57,217 nt of DNA from Brasilonema sp. CT11. GTDB taxonomy: Bacteria > Cyanobacteriota > Cyanobacteriia > Cyanobacteriales > Nostocaceae. The stretch spans positions 1 to 57,217 of the forward strand of contig NZ_JABXYX010000044.1 in the NCBI RefSeq assembly GCF_017982655.1, given 5' to 3'. The notes under the pieces were generated by a model that was not told the DNA's origin, searched no databases, and was given only the letters and a program-made list of their open reading frames with translations. Below are positions 50,207 through 57,217 of the stretch, piece after piece (position 1 is the stretch's first letter; the number at the start of each line of letters is the position of its first letter). Both the position numbers and the translations under genes were made by a program.

Positions 50207-53200
50207 CTACCTCTTCTTGGTTTTGTTTTTGTTGATTTTGGCTAGGAATTTATCTAACTGTTTTTGGCTGAGTTTAGCTGCTGAAAAGTCAGAAGGAGTA
50301 TGACTGATCGCATCAGGTGATTGACAGTGAGCAATCAGGGTTTTTAATGCTTCCATAAACCCCAAAGCCAAACGCTCAATGGTAGTTCTTTGATGAACTT
50401 TTTCGCTGTAAGACCAAGTCATTTCTAGTTTTTCAGCGCGAATCAAGCCGCTTATTCCTAACAGGTGGCTGCGCTTATTGAGTAAACTTTGTTCAGCCTT
50501 AAATTCTTTAGCCAAACCCAACACATCAGATGCCTTAAGCACCTGATCGAACTGACCAAGGTAGTTAAAACTCACTTGTGCTTGGGGTAGTGCTTGTAGT
50601 TTTGTGCGTATTGCGGCGTTTTCGTTTAAATATCGCAGTACACCATAACCAATACCTCGGTTGGGGATGCCTCGCAGTTGTTCTTTGACTAACTTTAAAG
50701 CCTCTCCTGGATCGTCACCTTCTTCTAGCTGTAACCGAACGGGGAATAAGGTGGTAAACCAGCCGACGGTGCGCGACAAATCCACATCCTCAAACAAATC
50801 TTCTCGTCCATGACCTTCAAGATCAATCAGCAGAGAACGTTCTCCTGTCCATTGGGAAAAACTCTGCACTAAGGCAGTCAACAGCACATCATTAATTTGA
50901 GTGTTGTAAGCAGAGGGCACATCTTGCAATAGGGCGCGGGTCTGTTCTTCAGTTAAAGAAAGTGACATACAAGCGGTTGAGGCTACGGTGTTATCTTCTT
51001 TATTTGAAGGATAGTCAACTGGCAAGGCAGTAACTTTAAAATTATACTCACTCAGCCAGTAATCTAACTCCGTGGCGATCGCCTCTGATCGTCCATATTC
51101 TGTCAGGCGATCGCTCCAATATTGAAAGGAAGTTGTTTTTGGTGGTAATTTAATAGCGTCGCCACGGCTGATTTGTTCATAGGCGGTAGCCAAATCTTCG
51201 AGCAAAATTCGCCAGGAAATGCCATCTACTGCTAAGTGATGGATAATTAACAGTAACCGACCTGGTTGATTCTTGCCCAATTGAAACAGTGCTATTCGTG
51301 CGATCGCCCCAGTAGATAAATCCAGACTAGCTTGGAGTTCAGCATCAGCAGCTTTCATCGCTGTTTGCTGTTCTTCTGGCGAAAGGTGCGACAAATCGAT
51401 GACACTCAATGGCAGAGATTCCTGTGTGGCGGCGTTAATTTGTTGCCAGTTTTCCCCTTCCTGCACAAATCGCAGACGTAAAGCATCGTGATGCTGTAAC
51501 AATTGTTGTACAACTTGCTGCAATTGCTCTGATTTAAAATCTGGCAGCACTTCCAGCAGTGCTGACTGGTTAAAGTAATGAGGTTCGGACAATTTCTGCT
51601 CGAAAAACCATTGCTGGATTGGTGTCAACATCACCTGACCTGTGACTAACCCAAGTTCTGCTTTAACAGAGCGAGTGATGCCTGCCACAGCAGCTAACTC
51701 AGCAATTGTTTGGTATTTAAATAGCTGTTTGGGAGCAATTTGGATACCCGCCTGATTGGCACGGGAAATTATCTGAATGCTGAGGATAGAGTCTCCACCC
51801 AGTTCAAAAAAGTTATCGTGGATGCCGACTTTTTCTAGTCTTAAGATTTCTGACCAGATTGCTGTTAATTTCTCTTCTGTAAGTGTGCGGGGGGCAAGAA
51901 ATTTATCTTCGACACTGCGAGAAAAGTCGGGGACTGGTAAAACGCGATAGTCTACCTTTCGGTTGGGAGTCATCGGCAACGCTTCTAGCAGCACGAACGC
52001 CGAGGGCACCATGTAATTTGGCAGTTTCTGTTTGAGAAAATAACGTAATTCATCGGTGGTTGGTTGCGGCTGGTGCGGTACGACATAAGCCACAAGCCGC
52101 TTTTGTCCGGGAATGTCAACGCGTGCAATGACGACAGCTTGACGCACCTGTGGATGTTGACGTAGCACCGTTTCAATTTCTCCCAACTCGATGCGGAAGC
52201 CGCGAATCTTCACTTGATCGTCAACTCTACCGAGATATTCCAGGGTACCATCTGCTCGAAACCTCCCCAAATCACCTGTTTTGTAGAGTCGGTCACAGGT
52301 TGCATAAGGAATCGGATTCTGGATAAATTTTTCTGCCGTAAGTTCAGGACGTTGCCAATACCCTCTAGCTAAGGAAACTCCACCAATGTGCAGTTCTCCA
52401 GGAACTCCTACAGGTACAGGTTGCAGATATTGATCTAAAACATAAACCTGAGCATTGCTTATAGGTCGTCCAATCGAAACGGAAGTAACTGCTGAAGAAT
52501 TGAGGTAGTGTAGGGTGGTGATAACCGTTGCTTCTGTTGGTCCGTAACTATTAAATAATTGCGGTAAATGGGGGATATGAGCCACGCAACTATGCCAATG
52601 CTTCACTTTTTCTAGTTGAACTTCTTCTCCCCCAATAATCACAGTTTTCAGACTAGCAGGAATACGTCCGTCTTGAGGGTTAAGTTCCGTGACCAACTGA
52701 TGCCAATATGCTGTGGGGAGATCCAAAATGGTCAATTCCCATTTTTGGCAACACCGCCAAAATTCATCGCTGGAGTGCAACATCTGTTCAGTGCGTAGCA
52801 CTAATGTTGCACCAACACACAAACAAGGAAAGATTTCTTCAATAGATGTGTCAAAGCAAATAGAAGCAAATTGGAGAATGCGGTCAGTTGCATTAATTTC
52901 ATATTCGTGGATAGCAGTCATGACAAAATTGAACAGTGACCGATGTTCGATCATTACCCCCTTGGGTTTACCCGTGGAACCAGAGGTGTAAATAATGTAG
53001 GCAAGGTTGTGGAGTTGAACGTCACTAATCGGGTTGGCTGTACTGTTTTGAGCAATTACTTTCCAGTCCGTATCTAAACAAATTGTTTTTCCGGTATAGT
53101 CTGGTAATTGAGACCGGAATCTTTCTTGAGTCAGCAAAATGCCTAGTTGCGTATCTGCAAGAATGTCAGCCAGTCGCTGTTTTGGATAGGCGGGATCTAG

Positions 53201-56200
53201 GGGTACATAGGCACCACCTGCTTTGAGAATGCCGAGTAAGCCAACAATCATTTCTAGGGAACGGTCAACGCAGATACCAACTAGGGTTTCTGGTTTGACT
53301 GCCAAACTTTGCAAATAGTGTGCTAGTTGATTGGTGCGATCGCTCAATTCACGGTAGGTTAAACGTTGACCATCCTGTTCTACAGCTATAGCATTAGGCG
53401 TTAACTCCACCTGAGCCGCAAATAACTGATAGATACACTCCCTCTCCGGATATTCTCTGTGAGTTGAATTCCATGTCACCAGTAACTGTTGTTGACCTTG
53501 GGTTAACAGAGGTAATTCCCCAATATGCTGTTCTGGGTTGGCTACAATTTTATATAGTAAATTTTGATACTGCTCTAGCATTCGTTGGATTGTAGCAGCA
53601 TCGAAGAGGTCGCTATTGTATTCTAAGACTAAGGTGATTCCTTTGGCTCCTGTTTTAGAACCATTCTGCACCCGTTGTTCAAGACGCGGTATAACCAGAA
53701 AATCCAAATCAAACTTGGCGGATTTGTTGCTGATGGGTTCATGCAAGCTGATGTCCAAGCCTGGGAGACTCAAGTCCGGCATTGGGGAATCATGGAAGCT
53801 GAACATCACTTGAAACAGCGGATTGTGGCTCAAGTTGCGTATTGGCTTGAGAACTTCCACCACTTTATCGAAAGGTAAGTCTTCGTTAGCATAAGCTTCC
53901 ATAGTACAGGAGCGCACTCGACCAAGTAACTCCCGAAATGTGGGATTACCTGACAAATCGGTGCGTAAAACCAAGTTATTGACAATCATGCCAATTAACT
54001 TCTCTATCTCGTGCATCCGCCGATTGGCAACAGCTGTCCCCACGTTAATGTCGTCTTGCCCAGTGTATCGGTGCAACATGACTAGAAAAACTGCCAGCAT
54101 CGTCATGAATAAGGTGACACCCTCTCGACGACTAAGAACTCTAAGAGATTCACACAAGTCGATGGGAAGTTCCATCCTGATTTGATCGCCTTGGTAAGTT
54201 TGCTCTATTGGTCGGGGGCGATCTGTGGGTAATTCTAATAGAGGAGAACTACCTGATAACTTTTGTTGCCAGTAAGCTAATTGGGCTTGGGCTTCTGCGG
54301 TGTTAACCCATTCGCGCTGCCAATGAGCAAAGTCCGCGAACTGCAAGAGTGGTTCGGGAAGCGGGGAAGGATGATCCAAACAGAATGCTTGATAAAGTTC
54401 TACCAACTCACCCAGGAACACGTTGAATGACCAACCATCATGAGCCATGTGATGCTCAATGTGGATCAACAAATGTTCTTGGTCGCTCAACTTCAACAAA
54501 ACCCACCTAACTAATGGTAGTTGATTCATGTCAAAGGGCTTTTGCACTTCTATCTCAATTAGCTTTTGAGCCTCAGCTTCACGCTCATATTCAGGGAATG
54601 ACTGGAGGTCAATCACTGTGAAACTGATTGGTTGGTGTGGGTTAATTACCTGAAATAGCTTTCCATTTACCGCCGGATAAGTCGTGCGAAAGATTTCATG
54701 ACGCAGTACAATCTCGTTGAGGCACTTTTGTAATACTGTGACATCAAGCCAACCTCGAAATCGCATCGTTGCCTGGAATTGGTAGGCGTTACTTTCACAA
54801 GCCAATTGCTGGATAAAGTACACTCGCTCTTGGGCAAAGGAAACTGGCAAGAGTCCCTCATGAGGAATTCGTTCTATGGCAGGATGTTGCCACTGTTGCT
54901 CTTTGTGACCCTGTGCAATGAGTTGAGCTAAACTTCCTATGGTGGGGTTTTCAAATATCTGGTGAAAAGATAACTCGACTTGGAAAACTTCGCGCACGCG
55001 AGAAAGCATTTGAGTTGCAATTAGGGAATGACCACCCAGATGGAAAAAGTTATCATTAACTCCAATTTGCTCAAGTCTTAGTAACTCAGCCCAGATGATC
55101 TCTAACTTCTCCTCAATTGAGTTACGAGGTGCCACAAAGGTTGCTTCCAAATCGGGGCGTGAGCGATCGGGCGCTGGAAGGTTCCGACGATCTACCTTAC
55201 CATTAGGGGTGAGGGGCAAGGTGTCCAAAATCATAAAGGTTGCTGGCACCATGTAATTGGGCAGCTTTGCTTCCAGGAAGCTTTTTAAAGTAGTAGCGTA
55301 GGCAAAGCCCGCCGCAGGCATCGCTTCTGACTTTTGATTAAGGACAATATAAGCGACAAGCCGCTTGTCACCAGGTATTTCTTCACGGGCAACCACCACT
55401 GCCTGAGATACATCCGGGTGTTGACTCAAAACCGCCTCAATTTCTAAGAGTTCAATGCGGAAGCCGCGAATCTTCACTTGATTATCGACTCGACCGATAA
55501 ACTCAATGTTACCGTCTGGTAAATAACGGGCTAAGTCACCTGTTTTATATAATTTTGAATTGCCAAAGGGATTGGGAATAAATTTTTCTTCGGTTAAATC
55601 TGGGCGGTTAAGGTAGCCTCGTGCCAAACCGTCGCCGCCAATATATAATTCGCCTGTAGTACCAATGGGAACTGGTTGAAGTTTGGAGTTTAATATATAT
55701 ATTTGTGTATTGGAAATTGGGCGACCAATCGGCAAATTTGTTGCCCCTTCTGCAACCTCCTCCACCAAGTACCAGCAAGAGAATGTTGTACTCTCAGTCG
55801 GTCCATAACCATTTATCAATCGCTGTGGTGGTCCATTCCTCAGAACTGTTTTGACTGACTTGGGATCTAAAGCGTCGCCGCCAATTAGCAAGTATCGCAG
55901 GTCTTTAAATGCTTGAGGAACAACGCCCGCTAACTGATTAAATAAGGCTGTTGTCAAGAATAATACACTAATTCCTTGCTCGCGGATGCACGCTGCAAAA
56001 TGGTGGGGCGAAAGCACAACATTCTGAGGAATGATTACCAGCCTAGCCCCGTGTAGGAGAGAACCCCAGATCTCGAAAGTGGCTGCGTCAAAGGAAGCAT
56101 TTGAGGCTTGGGCAATGCGTAGTTTACCGCCGTAGGCATCGCTCTTGTCTAACTGCACATAGTTAGTATTGCATACTAACCGATTGACAGCCCGATGCGG

Positions 56201-56812
56201 TACAGCTACTCCCTTTGGTGTTCCTGTAGAACCAGATGTATAGATGACATAAGCCAGGTTTTCAGCCGTCGCGTCGCTCGTAGGATTCTCTTGGCTTTGG
56301 TGATTGATGAATTCCCAGTCAGTATCCAAACAAACCGTCTTCACGCCACTTTCAGTAAACTCTGCAACGAACTTTTGCTGAGTCAACAGCACTTGCACTT
56401 GTGAATCTGACAGCATGAACGATAAACGTTCTTGAGGATATGTTGGATCTAAGGGTACATATGCTCCACCCGCCTTGAGAATTCCCAACATTCCCACTAT
56501 CATTTCCAAAGACCGATCAACACAAATCCCCACCAGAACTTCTGTTCCCACACCCAAAAATTGCAGATAATGTGCTACTTTGTTGGCTCGGTGGTTCAAC
56601 TCTTGATAGGTAAATTTCTGTTCATTGAAGACAACAGCAATATTGTCTGGAGTTTTTTCAACTTGTGCTTCAAATAACTGATGTATACAAAAATCTTTAG
56701 GGTAATCTACCGTTGTATCATTCCATTCCACCAATATTTTATATTGCTCCTGCTCAGTTAAGGCATAAAAATCATTAATATAATGAGTAGAGCTAACCAA
56801 ATTTTCTTGCAT
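50207..56812 (-). CDS. apnA: NRPS starter: A - PCP - C - A(Lys) - PCP - E
   Basis: This is a 2201-residue protein with no leading C domain. A1 (about 40-560) reads D-A-F-F-L-G-G-T-F, close to Val/Ile codes, so the exocyclic residue is probably aliphatic rather than Arg or Tyr. PCP1 is DNFFHLGGHSL (near 590). The C domain has HHMAHDGWS (near 787) and in this pathway makes the ureido bond. A2 (from about 1120) reads D-T-E-D-I-G-S-V-I, an acidic pocket matching Lys. PCP2 is DNFFELGGDSILS (the GGDS form usual before epimerases), and the E domain (about 1740-2180) has HHLAVDGISW, giving D-Lys. Two small repeats are inserted in frame (55296-55325 and 56117-56143). Start ATG 56812; no clear ribosome binding site. 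Confidence 0.93.
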   Translation of the reverse strand: MQENLVSSTHYINDFYALTEQEQYKILVEWNDTTVDYPKDFCIHQLFEAQVEKTPDNIAVVFNEQKFTYQELNHRANKVAHYLQFLGVGTEVLVGICVDRSLEMIVGMLGILKAGGAYVPLDPTYPQERLSFMLSDSQVQVLLTQQKFVAEFTESGVKTVCLDTDWEFINHQSQENPTSDATAENLAYVIYTSGSTGTPKGVAVPHRAVNRLVCNTNYVQLDKSDAYGGKLRIAQASNASFDAATFEIWGSLLHGARLVIIPQNVVLSPHHFAACIREQGISVLFLTTALFNQLAGVVPQAFKDLRYLLIGGDALDPKSVKTVLRNGPPQRLINGYGPTESTTFSCWYLVEEVAEGATNLPIGRPISNTQIYILNSKLQPVPIGTTGELYIGGDGLARGYLNRPDLTEEKFIPNPFGNSKLYKTGDLARYLPDGNIEFIGRVDNQVKIRGFRIELLEIEAVLSQHPDVSQAVVVAREEIPGDKRLVAYIVLNQKSEAMPAAGFAYATTLKSFLEAKLPNYMVPATFMILDTLPLTPNGKVDRRNLPAPDRSRPDLEATFVAPRNSIEEKLEIIWAELLRLEQIGVNDNFFHLGGHSLIATQMLSRVREVFQVELSFHQIFENPTIGSLAQLIAQGHKEQQWQHPAIERIPHEGLLPVSFAQERVYFIQQLACESNAYQFQATMRFRGWLDVTVLQKCLNEIVLRHEIFRTTYPAVNGKLFQVINPHQPISFTVIDLQSFPEYEREAEAQKLIEIEVQKPFDMNQLPLVRWVLLKLSDQEHLLIHIEHHMAHDGWSFNVFLGELVELYQAFCLDHPSPLPEPLLQFADFAHWQREWVNTAEAQAQLAYWQQKLSGSSPLLELPTDRPRPIEQTYQGDQIRMELPIDLCESLRVLSRREGVTLFMTMLAVFLVMLHRYTGQDDINVGTAVANRRMHEIEKLIGMIVNNLVLRTDLSGNPTFRELLGRVRSCTMEAYANEDLPFDKVVEVLKPIRNLSHNPLFQVMFSFHDSPMPDLSLPGLDISLHEPISNKSAKFDLDFLVIPRLEQRVQNGSKTGAKGITLVLEYNSDLFDAATIQRMLEQYQNLLYKIVANPEQHIGELPLLTQGQQQLLVTWNSTHREYPERECIYQLFAAQVELTPNAIAVEQDGQRLTYRELSDRTNQLAHYLQSLAVKPETLVGICVDRSLEMIVGLLGILKAGGAYVPLDPAYPKQRLADILADTQLGILLTQERFRSQLPDYTGKTICLDTDWKVIAQNSTANPISDVQLHNLAYIIYTSGSTGKPKGVMIEHRSLFNFVMTAIHEYEINATDRILQFASICFDTSIEEIFPCLCVGATLVLRTEQMLHSSDEFWRCCQKWELTILDLPTAYWHQLVTELNPQDGRIPASLKTVIIGGEEVQLEKVKHWHSCVAHIPHLPQLFNSYGPTEATVITTLHYLNSSAVTSVSIGRPISNAQVYVLDQYLQPVPVGVPGELHIGGVSLARGYWQRPELTAEKFIQNPIPYATCDRLYKTGDLGRFRADGTLEYLGRVDDQVKIRGFRIELGEIETVLRQHPQVRQAVVIARVDIPGQKRLVAYVVPHQPQPTTDELRYFLKQKLPNYMVPSAFVLLEALPMTPNRKVDYRVLPVPDFSRSVEDKFLAPRTLTEEKLTAIWSEILRLEKVGIHDNFFELGGDSILSIQIISRANQAGIQIAPKQLFKYQTIAELAAVAGITRSVKAELGLVTGQVMLTPIQQWFFEQKLSEPHYFNQSALLEVLPDFKSEQLQQVVQQLLQHHDALRLRFVQEGENWQQINAATQESLPLSVIDLSHLSPEEQQTAMKAADAELQASLDLSTGAIARIALFQLGKNQPGRLLLIIHHLAVDGISWRILLEDLATAYEQISRGDAIKLPPKTTSFQYWSDRLTEYGRSEAIATELDYWLSEYNFKVTALPVDYPSNKEDNTVASTACMSLSLTEEQTRALLQDVPSAYNTQINDVLLTALVQSFSQWTGERSLLIDLEGHGREDLFEDVDLSRTVGWFTTLFPVRLQLEEGDDPGEALKLVKEQLRGIPNRGIGYGVLRYLNENAAIRTKLQALPQAQVSFNYLGQFDQVLKASDVLGLAKEFKAEQSLLNKRSHLLGISGLIRAEKLEMTWSYSEKVHQRTTIERLALGFMEALKTLIAHCQSPDAISHTPSDFSAAKLSQKQLDKFLAKINKNKTKKR
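55296..55325 (-). repeat. Small dispersed repeat coding EAMPAAGFAYA, in apnA
   Basis: It differs at only two of 30 positions from the copy at 39348 and lies in the same kind of place: the flexible stretch between VAYIVLNQKS and TTLKSFLEAKLP near the end of A1. Confidence 0.85.
56117..56143 (-). repeat. Diverged small dispersed repeat coding DAYGGKL, in apnA A1
   Basis: A 27-bp derivative of the same element, read in another frame, inserts SDAYGGKLR between VQLDK and IAQASNASFD. It lies just ahead of the substrate-pocket Asp of A1. Three bases are missing relative to the 30-bp copies. Confidence 0.6.
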
Positions 56813-57217
56813 ATACTTAATGAAATGGATGTAAATATTTTATATTTGGGATTTTTGTTGAGCAAGCGTTAGCTATTGCTTGCGGAGTTCACACATTTTT
56901 TTTCAAATAACTGATCAATACGTTGTAACATGAGCTAGATATTTTTCAAGCCAGGGTTAAAAGATGAAGAATATCAGGGTATAAGATAACCATTGTTTGA
57001 GAAACTATTGTAACACTATCAGCTAAATAATTTTGAGTAATAGCCTTTGAGGATTTAATCCAGGAAAATTGGACTCAAAGGCCATTTTTGCTCAAAAATT
57101 GTAGCAGATTAAATTTGGCGAAACTCTACGTGGGCTTACTGCGCATTCCTTTGCATTAAAAAAGTTACAAATTGAGCCAACGTCTGTACATAGTGACATT
57201 CAATCTGGAATTTCACC
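56813..57217. other. Upstream region of apnA
   Basis: This 405-bp AT-rich spacer should hold the cluster promoter. A hairpin with perfect 9-bp arms GCCTTTGAG/CTCAAAGGC (57043-57051 and 57074-57082) is followed by a short T run on the + strand, as in a weak terminator. From about 57095 to the window end a + frame stays open (ETLRGLTAHSFALKKLQIEP), possibly the start of a transposase, but too short to call. No hph genes are visible. Confidence 0.4.

Noticed and set aside
40283-56404. Many 60-150 codon + strand ORFs opposite the apn genes
   Set aside because: They are antisense shadows of intact NRPS coding frames.
57000-57030. NtcA-type site (GTA-N8-TAC) before apnA
   Set aside because: GTAACACTATCAGC near 57010 fits only one half of the consensus.
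57095-57217. Open + frame at the right edge (ETLRGLTAHSFALKKLQIEP...)
   Set aside because: Slightly transposase-like, but it has no start codon and is cut by the window edge; a call would be a guess.
1-57217. tRNA or rRNA genes
   Set aside because: No spacer showed a recognisable tRNA cloverleaf (GGTTCGAATCC-type arm) or rRNA sequence.

Overview
The window looks like a piece of a filamentous, Nostocales-type cyanobacterial chromosome. The signs are many GCGATCGC (HIP1) octamers, abundant small dispersed repeats in spacers and even inside genes, GUN4-domain proteins, DUF4168, pentapeptide, caspase and CHAT proteins fused to STAND/AAA NTPases, and an anabaenopeptin-type peptide synthetase cluster. 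All calls come from reading the sequence and recalled family knowledge; no database search was run.

Left part (about 1-16.6 kb, mostly + strand): the tail of an IS630-like transposase, then a cluster of signalling/conflict-type genes. These are a caspase-like-STAND-TM-pentapeptide protein (255-3050), a deletion remnant of a paralogue (3207-3488), two convergent crcB fluoride channel genes (4738-5600), a CHAT-AAA gene tightly coupled to an AAA-TM-GUN4 gene (5895-9998), a RAYT-like remnant beside REP-like repeats, a secreted beta-barrel-like protein, a small TRADD-N-associated two-TM protein, and an HTH-AAA gene overlapping an AAA-TM-periplasmic binding protein gene (12437-16575). The two AAA gene pairs are clearly paralogous in architecture: a cytosolic N-terminal effector or DNA-binding module plus AAA, followed by AAA-linker-TM-ligand domain. 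I regard this as the best candidate for an undescribed modular system.

Middle part (16.6-29.6 kb): housekeeping and envelope genes. These are murJ, a GNAT acetyltransferase, a 35-residue single-TM ORF, a DUF4168 secreted protein, recR (with no ordinary start codon), a stand-alone response regulator and a 1953-residue TamB-like protein with a 216-bp tandem duplication. Long spacers are filled with GC-rich dispersed repeats.

Right part (29.6-56.8 kb, all - strand): an anabaenopeptin-type NRPS cluster read right to left as apnA (A-T-C-A-T-E), apnB (C-A-T), apnC (C-A-T-C-A-NMT-T), a Uma2-family gene, apnD (C-A-T-TE), apnE (ABC exporter), a coiled-coil GUN4 protein and a small unknown protein. 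Pocket residues read by eye suggest aliphatic (Ile/Val-like) exocyclic residue - ureido - [D-Lys - hydrophobic - unassigned, Hty/Hph slot - N-Me-Ala - Phe]. Small repeats are inserted in frame inside apnA, apnC, apnE and the Uma2 gene. No hph (homotyrosine/homophenylalanine supply) genes are in the window.
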